Source: Bradyrhizobium sp. sBnM-33
GTDB lineage: Bacteria > Pseudomonadota > Alphaproteobacteria > Rhizobiales > Xanthobacteraceae
Length of the DNA stretch: 64,000 bases
Direction of reading: 5' to 3'
Assembly (NCBI RefSeq): GCF_032917945.1
Contig: NZ_CP136624.1
Location: 3,534,001 to 3,598,000 of the forward strand
A program made the position numbers and the translations under genes. Numbering within the stretch: position 1 is the first letter of the stretch; every line of letters starts with the position of its first letter. Of the stretch, positions 54,461-62,838 are shown in pieces. A model generated the notes under the pieces. It did no database searches and had not been told where the DNA came from. It saw only the letters and a program-made list of their open reading frames with translations.

Positions 54461-55432
54461 ATGACGCGGAAAAGCGACTTTGAAAATGCACTTCGCGAAA
54501 GTGAGCAACGGCTGCGCTGGCTGGCCTCCATAGTCGAATCCAGCGACGACGCGATTGTGAGCAAGAATCTCGATGGCATTATTTCGAGCTGGAACAGGGG
54601 TTGCGAGCGCATCTTCGGCTACTCGCCCGGTGAGGCGATTGGTAAGCCCATTACGCTTGTTATCCCGGAGGACCGGCACAGCGAGGAACGCGAGATACTT
54701 ACTCGCATCAGGCGAGGTGAGCGCATCGACCATTTTGAGGCTGTTCGGCAAACTAAGCGCGGCAGCCTCATTGTCGTTTCGCTGACGGTTTCTCCTGTCA
54801 AGGATGCCAGCGGCAAGATCGTTGGCGCATCAAAGATCGCGAGAGATATCACCGAGCAAAAGAAAAATCAGGAGATGATCACGACATTGGCACGCGAGGC
54901 CGAGCACCGCAGCAAGAACATGCTTGCGAGCGTTCTGGCGGTGGTTAATCTTTCTCAATCAAGCTCGCCGGAAGATCTCAAACAGACGATTGTTGGGCGC
55001 ATCGAAGCGCTTGCGAAGGTTTGCTCGCTCTTTGTCGCGACACGCTGGATCGGTGCCGATCTATCGGCGATCGCCGAACATGAACTCGCTCCATATTCCG
55101 GGAAGCGATTGCTGATAGATGGACCGCCAATCCTGTTAGAACCCGGCGTCGCTCAGGCAATTGCCATGACGCTGCACGAGCTGGCCACCAACGCCGCGAA
55201 GTACGGTGCTTTGTCCCAGTCCAACGGCCACGTCCACCTGCAATGGTCGCACGAGGCTCGCGGTCAATTGCATCTACGCTGGACAGAGACAGGTGGTCCT
55301 GCCGCGCAGGAACCCACGCGAAAGGGCGTTGGTGGCCGCATCATTGAAGGAATGATCACCCAGCTAAAGGGGAAAGTTCACCTTGACTGGCGCAAAGACG
55401 GACTTGCCTGCGAAATTACACTCCCGGTCTGA
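54461..55432 (+). CDS. PAS-domain sensor histidine kinase, HWE family
   Basis: 323 residues. PAS domain: LRWLASIVESSDDAIVSKNL, SWNRGCERIFGYSPGEAIGK, with PAC end GASKIARDITEQKKN. The HWE kinase core has REAEHRSKNMLASVLAVVNL (phospho-His), TLHELATNAAKYGALSQSNG (N box) and LHLRWTETGGP (the W-x-E signature). It is soluble, with no membrane segment. HWE kinases act in light, stress and general stress signalling and often pass phosphate to stand-alone receivers. No receiver gene is adjacent; it may partner with the upstream transporter-GAF protein. Confidence 0.93.
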   Translation: MTRKSDFENALRESEQRLRWLASIVESSDDAIVSKNLDGIISSWNRGCERIFGYSPGEAIGKPITLVIPEDRHSEEREILTRIRRGERIDHFEAVRQTKRGSLIVVSLTVSPVKDASGKIVGASKIARDITEQKKNQEMITTLAREAEHRSKNMLASVLAVVNLSQSSSPEDLKQTIVGRIEALAKVCSLFVATRWIGADLSAIAEHELAPYSGKRLLIDGPPILLEPGVAQAIAMTLHELATNAAKYGALSQSNGHVHLQWSHEARGQLHLRWTETGGPAAQEPTRKGVGGRIIEGMITQLKGKVHLDWRKDGLACEITLPV

Positions 55433-55659
55433 GGTCGCAAGAAGCCCGACAGATACAGAGATACCGCGGCCGGCGGACCCAGGCTGCGTGTCGGCCCGAT
55501 AGCCGACATAGCGGCACGTATATGACGAATTAAGTTTTTGAAATGACCTAACAATTGTTCGGGGCACACTCGCTGCAAAGTGCACAATGCGCCCATCGCA
55601 CCGGCGGTGATGAGAACGCAAGTAAGCGCTACCGCCTTCCTTTCGATAGAGAGCAACTC

Positions 55660-55863
55660 ATGATCATCAAACGTCGTCGTTTGAAGCAAACTCATTCCCT
55701 CGAGGAACGTCTTGCCAAAGATACAGCGCAACTCCTACAGCAAACTAAGCTGCTGCCGGACGGTGCCGCGAAGGAGCACCTCATGAAGAGAATCCAACAG
55801 AACGAGGCTGCCGTTCACGTTTGCGAGCTGCTGCGGTCGCCTCAATTTCAGCCTGCCAAGTAA
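55660..55863 (+). CDS. Small KRR-type conserved hypothetical protein (copy 3)
   Basis: 67 residues from ATG 55660: MIIKRRRLKQTHSLEERLAK, DTAQLLQQTKLLPDGAAKEH, then IQQNEAAVHVCELLRSPQFQ. Stop lies in TAAGGAG, which is the ribosome site of the next gene, so the pair is an operon. Confidence 0.78.
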   Translation: MIIKRRRLKQTHSLEERLAKDTAQLLQQTKLLPDGAAKEHLMKRIQQNEAAVHVCELLRSPQFQPAK

Positions 55864-55873
55864 GGAGTTTTAG

Positions 55874-56068
55874 GTGGTCAAGTATCAGGCGTACTTTGCT
55901 GGCTCAGACGGTGGTTTCACACACTACCGAGCGTTCGCGTGCTATACGGACGAACAAGCTATCGAGTGGACGAAGCAGCTAATGGATCAGCGGCCGGCGG
56001 AGCTTCGGTGCGGCGCGCGAGTAGTAAAGCGTCTCTCCCCTCCGGACGATAGACAGACGAAGCCCTAG
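55874..56068 (+). CDS. Small hypothetical protein in operon with KRR copy 3
   Basis: 64 residues from GTG 55874, AAGGAG 8 bases upstream. MVKYQAYFAGSDGGFTHYRA, FACYTDEQAIEWTKQLMDQR, PAELRCGARVVKRLSPPDD. A strand-helix-strand pattern. I recall similar small rhizobial proteins with a YRAF-x-C-x-x-D core. Function unknown. Confidence 0.7.
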   Translation: MVKYQAYFAGSDGGFTHYRAFACYTDEQAIEWTKQLMDQRPAELRCGARVVKRLSPPDDRQTKP

Positions 56069-56235
56069 TCGAGCTTGGTCGAAAGGCGCTCCGCCTCCGC
56101 CTGGACGCTACCGCGCGGTGATGTCTGGCCAGTGCATTTACTACTGGTCCGGGGCGAGCTAGCCCGGGCCTGTTAGGCGGCCAAAGAGCTGCTGGAGTTC
56201 GGTGAAGCCCGAAATGATCCATATCTTTCGAACGG

Positions 56236-56394
56236 CCCACCGAGTTTGATCTGAAGATCAATTTGCGCATCGCGATGGCCCTAGGAATCGACTTGCCTCC
56301 GACCATTCTCGCCCGGGCCGACGAGGTGATCGAACAATGGCTGGTTTTGCCGCGGTGCATGAGTCACTCTGATCTGCCCTGTGAGACGTCATGA
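56236..56394 (+). pseudogene. ABC substrate-binding protein, C-terminal remnant
   Basis: [33 protein letters not shown] is the C-terminal signature of the ABC_sub_bind (DUF534-like) family; only ~50 codons remain and the end is extended to a TGA at 56,392. It has no start. Confidence 0.7.
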
Positions 56395-56442
56395 GCAGGC
56401 CGAGTAATAGGAACCCTCCTCAGGCGCGACCGTTTCCCACGC

Positions 56443-56976
56443 ATGAAGAAACCTTTAGCACCCCGCCCAGAAGCTGCGCCGGGGCTGACGCCCGCTCTCG
56501 AACGGAACATCCATGCGCTAGTCGAACGAAGGAAGCGCGAGCAATCCGATGCGTCCATCCAGCAAAAGGTTGCCGATGCGATAACTTCGTTCACCGGCAG
56601 CATGCAGTTTGTTTACCTACACATATTTGTTTTTGGATTTTGGATAGCCGCAAACGTCCGCTGGCTCCCAGGAATTTCACCATGGGATCAAAGCTTTGTA
56701 GTGCTTGCTATGATCGCCTCTGTAGAGGCAATCTTTCTTTCGACCTTTGTGCTGATCTCTCAAAATCGTATGGCGGCCGAGGCGGATAGAAGGGCGGAGT
56801 TGGATCTACAGATCAGCCTGCTCACGGAACATGAGATTACAAAAATGGTCGCGCTCCTGAATGAGATGGCTCCCAAATTGGAGATCGATCCCCGGCACAA
56901 CGAAGAGCTTCAGGAAGCTGCCTCAGATATCGCGCCGGAGCGAGTTCTCGATAAAATCGAAGAGACTAAGCGCTAA
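56443..56976 (+). CDS. DUF1003 membrane protein
   Basis: 177 residues. VADAITSFTGSMQFVYLHIF, FGFWIAANVRWLPGISPWDQ and FVVLAMIASVEAIFLSTFVL, ISQNRMAAEADRRAELDLQI give the two membrane helices and the N-R-x-x-x-x-x-D-x-R-A-x-x-D motif of DUF1003. The cytosolic tail is a coiled coil. The family is widespread in inner membranes and its role is not known. Intact. Confidence 0.9.
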   Translation: MKKPLAPRPEAAPGLTPALERNIHALVERRKREQSDASIQQKVADAITSFTGSMQFVYLHIFVFGFWIAANVRWLPGISPWDQSFVVLAMIASVEAIFLSTFVLISQNRMAAEADRRAELDLQISLLTEHEITKMVALLNEMAPKLEIDPRHNEELQEAASDIAPERVLDKIEETKR

Positions 56977-57292
56977 GTGGCCGCAACAACGCTCCTGCCG
57001 CGAGAAGCCAGAAGCCGGAATGACCGCTCTTGGCCCAACTCGAGACATGCCGACCGGCTTCGAAAACGTCTACTAGTCGGGAAGAGCGGAAGTGATCGGC
57101 CTCTGGTCGAATGTCGCTAGTGACCCAAACCGGAATCTGGCAAACGCGATACCACGACACGCGTCGTCACTCACGCGGCGCAAAAGGCTCATGCTAAGCT
57201 AACCTCTGATCAGGACCACTCACGCGAGCCGATCACACCGTCATGCCGTTTTCGGTTTCGAGGCATTGCAGTCCCATACCGGATTGGTCCAG
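56977..57292. other. Intergenic, nothing recognised
   Basis: About 315 bases; no gene or clear repeat. Confidence 0.45.
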
Positions 57293-57592
57293 ATGAACGC
57301 CCTGCGTCGCCTTTGGAAAGGGGACCTGCCGCTGCGGCAGGCGTTCTGGAATTGGGCGGTGGCCGGCGGAATTGCGGTCAACGTGCTCACGTCAATCTTG
57401 TTTCTGGCACTGATCATGGGCGATCATATTGTCGCGGCCTTTGTCGTCGGTTACGTATTTTCACTACCCTACAATATCATCGCAACGGTCGGCGTCTGGC
57501 GATCGGCTGCACGTTACGAGGGTGAGCGCCCTTGGGCCGACCTCGCACGTATCGGTACGGTTGTCGGAATGATCCTGTTAAGTGTGATCTGA
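57293..57592 (+). CDS. Small membrane protein
   Basis: 99 residues from ATG 57293: MNALRRLWKGDLPLRQAFWN, WAVAGGIAVNVLTSILFLAL, VAAFVVGYVFSLPYNIIATV, then RIGTVVGMILLSVI. Three membrane helices with an aromatic/basic start. I recall relatives annotated only as hypothetical in rhizobia. An in-frame ATG at 57,266 is less likely. Confidence 0.75.
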   Translation: MNALRRLWKGDLPLRQAFWNWAVAGGIAVNVLTSILFLALIMGDHIVAAFVVGYVFSLPYNIIATVGVWRSAARYEGERPWADLARIGTVVGMILLSVI

Positions 57593-57786
57593 TCGATGAC
57601 CATACCCGAACGCCACTCGCATACTCAGAATCCCCATCATGAATTGGTAGGCGTCGCACTATGCGAAATGACATCTGTCATTCACAAACCGGTTCGCCTG
57701 AATTCGGAATCGGCGGACATTACTCGTCGGCGCGTCCAATGTCCGACAATGGGCACGTGCAGCCTGACGCACAAGCGATGTCGCCT

Positions 57787-57882
57787 AGTGGCACTTTTCG
57801 GAAGTGGTGGCCCCGAAGCGTGATGTCCGCAGTTGGGGGAATACCGGAAGCAGTCGGCCGACAACCAAGATGACGCGATTGA
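57787..57882. repeat. Dispersed repeat, copy 2, cut by an IS
   Basis: TGGCACTTTTCGGAAGTGGT onward to GACGCGATTGA, matching 48,010-48,105. The similarity stops where TGTGGTGGACG of the IS110-type element starts, which fixes the IS left end within a few bases. Confidence 0.75.
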
Positions 57883-58996
57883 TGTGGTGGACGACGCCCG
57901 CTCCCGGCATCGAATGTGCCAAAGGGTGATTGTTCAACAACGAATCACCGGAGGGGGTCGTCCACATGCAGGTTAGCACCATCGGCGTTGATCTCGAAGA
58001 ACGTGTTCCAAGTGCACGGCGTGGATAGTGCGGGTAAGGTCGTCATCACTCGTCAGTTGCGGCGCAAGCAGGTCATTGGCTTCTTTAGCAAGATTCCCCC
58101 TTGCCTGGTCGGCATGGAAGCCTGCGGAACCGCTCATCATTGGGCGCGTGAAGTCTCCAAGCTCGGTCACACCGTGCGTCTGATGCCGCCAAGTTACGTG
58201 AAGGGCTATGTCAAACGGTCGAAAAACGATGCTGCCGACGCAGCCGCCATCTGTGAGGCCGTGACACGCCCATCAATGCGGTTCGTGCCGATTAAGTCGG
58301 CCGATCAGCAAGCCTTGCTGATGTTGCATCGAACGCCGGATCTTTTAATCCGTCAGCGCACGCAGCTGATCAATGCGCTCCGAGCCCACCTTGCCGAGTT
58401 CGGCCTCGTTGCGGAGACGAGGGCGCGAAGGTCTCGCGCGGCTTGCCGCGATCATCACGGACGAAAGTAACCGCGAAGCTCTTCCATCTGCGATGAAACA
58501 GGCGCTGCAGGCCATTGTCGATCAACTCGCTGCTCTGGAATTGCAAATCGGGACTCTGGATCGCGCCATTCACGCCCATCATCGTGCCAATGACATGAGC
58601 TGCCGCCTCGAGACCGTGCCCGGGATTGGCGTGATCGGGGCCACGGCCATTGCCTCTACTGTCACAGACCCGAGTGACTTCAAATCCGGTCGGGGTTTTG
58701 CGGCATGGATCGGACTTGTGCCGCGGCAGCATTCGACGGGGGGCAAGGAGCGGCTCGGCGGCATCTCCAAGCAAGGAGATCGCTATCTCCGACGGTTGCT
58801 CGTCATCGGTGCAACAGCCGTTGTTCGACACGCCCGGCAGCAGCCGCAAAAGCATCCTTGGGTCATGAGGCTGCTGGCCAAGAAGCCGGCCAAGCTCGTC
58901 GCCGTTGCCGTTGCCAACAAGATGGCGCGCATCGCTTGGGCGATCATGGCCAAGGGAGGATACTATCGAGCGCCGGAGCTTGCTGCAGCCGCCTGA
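57883..58996 (+). mobile_element. IS110-type element with a broken transposase gene
   Basis: Leader 57,887-57,965 has inverted arms GTGGACGAC/GTCGTCCAC and an inner hairpin. Transposase ATG 57966 is followed by a 2-base loss near 57,995 (copy at 27,067 reads CTCGCCAAGAATG), then a second shift near 58,425. The frames give KNVFQVHGVDSAGKVVITRQ, VKRSKNDAADAAAICEAVTR (DEDD), VPGIGVIGATAIASTVTDPS and GRGFAAWIGLVPRQHSTGGK. The right end lies beyond the gene but is undefined. Confidence 0.85.
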
Positions 58997-59239
58997 AGAG
59001 GCTTGGCAATGGGAGCCTGAGGCGACGGCGGAGCAAGACAACCGAATTGCGAGGGTGATGATGGCGTGATGCGAAACGGTCGAGCCGTCGATTGGGACAA
59101 CCCGCTTCTGGGTCATGGGCGGCAAAGCCCGTGCGAATGATTGGGACCCGATCCGCGGACTACATCAGGGCCAGCGGTCATGGTGCCGCGCAAACAGGCC
59201 GGACACATGACTTGTACCCTACATCGTCTCCGAAGGAGC

Positions 59240-59986
59240 GCCGGATCAGCCCGTTTGCCTGCGCCACGCATGCAGCCGGCCCGACAGCGTTTCCGCCAGC
59301 TCCTCCTTGGTCGCGGAGTTCCGGGCCGTCATCCGGACCATGCTGTCCGCGACGCTGAACAGGTTCTTGATGCGATGGCTCATCTAGCGCATCAAGGTCT
59401 CCTGCTGTTGCAGGGCAAGTTGAGCCGCTGCTCGGTCTGGATCACACGCAAGACCACGCCGGCGAACGCTGCGAGTTCGGCCATCACCCGCGCATGCTCC
59501 CTATTAAAATGGCCCGCACTGCCTGCGACGAGCCACAGCGATCGCCTCCGCGCCTTTGACGCCGAGGGGGACGAGCAGGACCTCGGGCACGGTGATCCCG
59601 GCGTCGCCAATCCAGCCGTAAGCGCGTTCCGGCCGCTCCATCAGGATGGGCTCCGCGAAATCGATGCAGACGCCGCAAGGACTAGAATTGCGCGGCGTCG
59701 TCGCGCCCGCAAAAGTCGCGAGTTCGCCGGCGAGCGCGAACCAGCGGAATTGCGCGGCCTCCGGTTCATAGATGCTGATGCCGGCGGAATAAGCGCCGCT
59801 GATGTCCATGCCAAGCTTGACCAGCCGCGGCAGGACCTCGTCAGGATGGTCCGACATCACTTGCGCCAGGTCCTGGATCGCCAACTTCTCGCGAAGGAAG
59901 TCGGGAGCCGTCGACCTCCGATCGGCGAGCTGCTCTGTGATGAACACAGCAGCGATCGGATCGGGAAGCTGGATCTGCAATCGCAT
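59240..59986 (-). pseudogene. GAF-HWE histidine kinase remnant
   Basis: From ATG 59986: LAQVMSDHPDEVLPRLVKLG, FAGATTPRNSSPCGVCIDFA, VPEVLLVPLGVKGAEAIAVA is a GAF domain. Then a shift near 59,515 leads to AGHFNREHARVMAELAAFAG, VVLRVIQTEQRLNL, a stop near 59,386, and MSHRIKNLFSVADSMVRMTA, the phospho-His box. The ATPase domain is missing. It is a relative of, but not a copy of, the kinase at 54,461. Confidence 0.8.
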
Positions 59987-60186
59987 GGCGCCACTGGGTC
60001 ATGAAAGGTGAAGCGATCTTGCCAAATCTCAAGTGCCGTACCAGCTTATTCCCAAGCGTGCGGATGGCCCGCCCGCAGTAGAAGAAGATCTGCCGATGCC
60101 ACTGAAGCGCGCTCTCCGACAGTAAAACAGCGCTGTGAACCGAGCTGCTGAGAAGGCGGAACTAGTACGAATATGAGCTAAACGGT

Positions 60187-60292
60187 TCTCAGTTGCCGCT
60201 ACACCTTCGTAAGAGCAACCTGACACGCCTGCTCGCGCGAAGCCTCATGCGCGTCGTTCCGCAACTTTGTGATCGACGCCTAATAATCCTTC
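60187..60292 (-). pseudogene. Tiny gene with an early stop
   Basis: ATG 60292: MKDY, stop TAG where relatives would have Trp, then ASITKLRNDAHEASREQACQ, VALTKV. A ~35-residue helical peptide. Weak call. Confidence 0.3.
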
Positions 60293-60394
60293 ATCGTCAC
60301 TCCCGCTGATCGACGTGTACTTTGCTTCGCAGGATGCACCCGCGCCTTAACAAATGATACGTCCATCGCGTGAACTGTCCGGCAACTACGCTGG

Positions 60395-60605
60395 CTTCTT
60401 TCGCGGCCGCGAGAACCCATGCCGCAGGTCTCACCCTGCAAGGCGAGCACGTCAAAGGGATAAAACAGTACCTCGTCATTTGCTTGCGGCTGTCGAGCCC
60501 GTATGAAATCGGAACGCCCGTCGACGCCGAACAGCACGGCCTCGCCATCAAGAATACGTGGCCGGCTATTGTCCAGGCGGCGCCGTCCGACCGTCTTTCA
60601 AAGTT
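60395..60605 (-). pseudogene. ATP-dependent DNA ligase (LigD-type) fragment
   Basis: RRLDNSRPRILDGEAVLFGV, DGRSDFIRARQPQANDEVLF, YPFDVLALQGET covers ligase motif III (DGEAV) and IIIa (FDVLALQG). Motif I (KxDG) and the C-terminal half are absent. It differs in sequence from the ligase at 34,219, so it derives from a second gene. Confidence 0.75.
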
Positions 60606-60801
60606 CAAGAGAGGGCGGGGAAGATGCCCGCTGCTAATATTGCCTCAGAGTTGGGGCGAGGACTTTCAGCCACGATGGTGAAAGCGCACGAATTGAGAAT
60701 TTCATTGCGATATAAACGCGTCCAGTCATCCAATATGGATGCTGATCCTGGGGAGGGCGTGTCTGCCGCTAAAGTCGACAGATCGGCTAGCCAGTTCCGC
60801 T

Positions 60802-60950
60802 AGCGACCTGCCCTTTGTCAGCGGCCGTACAGACCGTGCCCTGATGGCGGGCTATTCTGTACGGCCTTGGTCCCCTCCAGGAGCCCAGCCGGGGTTACCT
60901 CCTGGCGGCGGCCCGGTGCGTTGCGTATTGCCGGGGCCGCTTGCATCACT
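60802..60950. repeat. Two-hairpin dispersed repeat, copy 3
   Basis: Left hairpin: GGCCGTACAGA (60,823-60,833) and TCTGTACGGCC (60,856-60,866), a perfect 11-bp stem. Right hairpin: GCGGCCCGG (60,908-60,916) and CCGGGGCCGC (60,931-60,940) around TGCGTTGCGTATTG. It ends ~80 bases before a DUF6894 gene. Confidence 0.78.
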
Positions 60951-61032
60951 CATACGCTGGTACTGTCCGTATTCAACGCCCGGTATCCTAATTTGATTTG
61001 GGACGTGTCCTTGTTCGCAGATCAGAGGAACG

Positions 61033-61323
61033 ATGGACTTAGCTCCGCATTTTCCGGCGCGAATGCCCCGCTACTACTTCGATGTCCGCGAGGGGGACGA
61101 TGTCACATCTGATGATGAAGGTCTCGAGCTCTCCGGCATTGAGGCCGCGTGGGTGGAGGCCGCCCACTCACTGGCTGACATATTGCGCGATGCGGTCCGA
61201 AGGCACCGCCAGCGAGCGGATCACCGCATCGCGATCGAGGTCCGGGACGACACCGGACCGGTGCTAGCGGTGAAGGTCACGTTTGAGGCTGAGTGGCAGG
61301 CCATAGGCCCCCTAAGTCAGTGA
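61033..61323 (+). CDS. DUF6894 family protein
   Basis: 96 residues from ATG 61033 (AGAGGAACG upstream); ATG 61063 (MPRYYFDVR) is the usual family start and an alternative. MPRYYFDVREGDDVTSDDEG, LELSGIEAAWVEAAHSLADI, IAIEVRDDTGPVLAVKVTFE. Closest to the copy at 27,897. Function unknown. Confidence 0.82.
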   Translation: MDLAPHFPARMPRYYFDVREGDDVTSDDEGLELSGIEAAWVEAAHSLADILRDAVRRHRQRADHRIAIEVRDDTGPVLAVKVTFEAEWQAIGPLSQ

Positions 61324-61432
61324 TCTCTTTCCGTGCTGCGGCGTACCTGCGCATGCGGAGATAACCGGCCACAATCTAGGAGAGTTGCCTAACATTTGTT
61401 AATGTAGTGCGACGAATCGGGGTCTCCCGCGC

Positions 61433-61597
61433 ATGAAGACGCATAAACCCAAAGAGTGGACCGGCTCGGAGATGCAGCAGCTGGCCAGATTGGCTAGACG
61501 AGGAACGCGCGCATCAAAAATTGCAGCCGAACTTGGAAGGCATGCCGGATCGGTCAAGCGAATGGCTCGCTCAATCGGCCTGTTGCTGAAGAAGTAG
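61433..61597 (+). CDS. 54-residue helix-turn-helix protein
   Basis: ATG 61433: MKTHKPKEWTGSEMQQLARL, ARRGTRASKIAAELGRHAGS, VKRMARSIGLLLKK. W-T-x-x-E-M...A-S-K-I-A-A-E-L-G-R-x-x-x-S-V-K-R-M-A is a SANT/Myb- or GcrA-like three-helix DNA-binding fold. Too short for many gene callers. Probably a small regulator; target unknown. Confidence 0.7.
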   Translation: MKTHKPKEWTGSEMQQLARLARRGTRASKIAAELGRHAGSVKRMARSIGLLLKK

Positions 61598-61635
61598 GGG
61601 GCATACCAGCCGCCTCGGTGGGCGGCTTCGTCCAT

Positions 61636-61860
61636 TCAAAATACGTTCGATCGCTCTCGTCCTGATCGGCCAGAATTTCCTAGTCTAATTATCAGGCGCT
61701 CAATTTCGTTCGCGCCGATATTGCCGGTCACGATCAATCGGATGCCCGAGGGCGATCCTCTAATGTGATCGGCGGCGTCCCTCAAGGTTACGAGGGATCG
61801 TCCCCGCGGAAGCGGAATCGGGTCTTCAAACGGTGTGGACCAGGGCCAGGAAACCTTCAA
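61636..61860 (-). CDS. Hypothetical protein, N-terminal type EDPIPLP
   Basis: 74 residues: MKVSWPWSTPFEDPIPLPRG, RSLVTLRDAADHIRGSPSG, then IRLIVTGNIGANEIERLIIR. The first 40 residues match the start of the family whose C-terminus is found at 42,293-42,415; the rest differs, so this may be a truncated form. Confidence 0.5.
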   Translation of the reverse strand: MKVSWPWSTPFEDPIPLPRGRSLVTLRDAADHIRGSPSGIRLIVTGNIGANEIERLIIRLGNSGRSGRERSNVF

Positions 61861-61887
61861 AAGAACAAGAGCAGCGGAATTTCTTGC

Positions 61888-62061
61888 TCAGGCGGTCCAA
61901 GTGCGATCTCCGCACTGCAGGCATTCAAACATTTGAATCACAACTCCGCTTTCAGATTCCACGATCGTCCGGACGAGAGTGAGCTTTCCTCCGCAGAAAC
62001 GGCAGTCATAGTTTGATTGGTGGTGAACAGTGGCAATCTTCTCAGCTCGAAATAGCTCCAT
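61888..62061 (-). CDS. Small zinc-ribbon protein
   Basis: 57 residues from ATG 62061: MELFRAEKIATVHHQSNYDC, RFCGGKLTLVRTIVESESGV, VIQMFECLQCGDRTWTA. Two C-x-x-C pairs 26 residues apart. It resembles in plan the protein at 32,258. Role unknown. Confidence 0.6.
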   Translation of the reverse strand: MELFRAEKIATVHHQSNYDCRFCGGKLTLVRTIVESESGVVIQMFECLQCGDRTWTA

Positions 62062-62207
62062 GACGGGCGCCACCCTCGAGTTAGGATACGGAGCATCGGT
62101 TTCGGTAGCTTACGGCGCCGTTGTCTTACGGGAGGGCGGCTCCGGCTCGGACGTTGGGAGTGCGCGTTCCGGAGCCGTCCTCTTGCGCGCCTGCCCGAGC
62201 GCAGAAT
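62062..62207. other. Short gap
   Basis: No feature recognised. Confidence 0.4.
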
Positions 62208-62504
62208 CTACGCTGGGGGAAAATAAGGGCCGGGCCGGCTACTTTGTCCGCAACTCTGGCGGGGTAATCCCTTGGATACGTAAGCTTCGTGGAACTTGAC
62301 ACCGATCAAGTGTTCCATTCGCCATATAACCGTGCACCCGCACCTCAAGCGATCAGCAACGATCAGAAGGGTAAATTGCGCCGGGATGCCGAGGGCGCTG
62401 GCCACCTCCAGCGCCGCCCCAGTATCGGACTGGTTACGAATGAGACAGGCGATGGTGCCACCGTTGAACTCGATGCTTCCTCGCTTCAAATCGCTTCCCT
62501 CCAA
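62208..62504 (-). CDS. PilZ-domain-like protein, N-terminus incomplete
   Basis: LKRGSIEFNGGTIACLIRNQ, SDTGAALEVASALGIPAQFT, LLIVADRLRCGCTVIWRMEH, LIGVKFHE has the PilZ barrel with S-D-T-G-A (the D/N-x-S-x-x-G-like site). The R-x-x-x-R c-di-GMP motif normally before it is missing, because conserved sequence begins right at the only available start (TTG 62504). c-di-GMP binding is therefore doubtful, and the gene may be a fragment. Confidence 0.6.
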   Translation of the reverse strand: MEGSDLKRGSIEFNGGTIACLIRNQSDTGAALEVASALGIPAQFTLLIVADRLRCGCTVIWRMEHLIGVKFHEAYVSKGLPRQSCGQSSRPGPYFPPA

Positions 62505-62838
62505 CTCGGCATTACCTCGTCACTTTATCGCAATTCGAACGCATCTTCGGTTCGCCAGCGAACAATGAGCTGCCCGATTCTTCAGCAATTCGGCGTGGAG
62601 GGTTGGCCGGGCCAGTACCCATTGGCGCGTGTTCGAAGAGCGGCCTGATATCGGCGCCGCGTGGCAATTGGTTTGAAAGTCGGCATGCGGGGCTTGCCCC
62701 GCCATTGGCGGGTACGCCGTGAGGGTGGAGTACCTCGCAAGATCCTACCGTCTACGCAAGCTGCAGAATTTCAGTTTACGCCGTTTTCTGGTGGTCTTGG
62801 GACGGGACCGCACGGTGACCGAACCAATTGGAGCAGGC
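62505..62838. other. Gap without a supportable gene
   Basis: Frames here have no ribosome site or recognisable sequence. Confidence 0.4.

Noticed and set aside
59141..60004. A 287-codon plus-strand frame
   Set aside because: Antisense to the broken GAF-HWE kinase; composition is typical of shadow frames.
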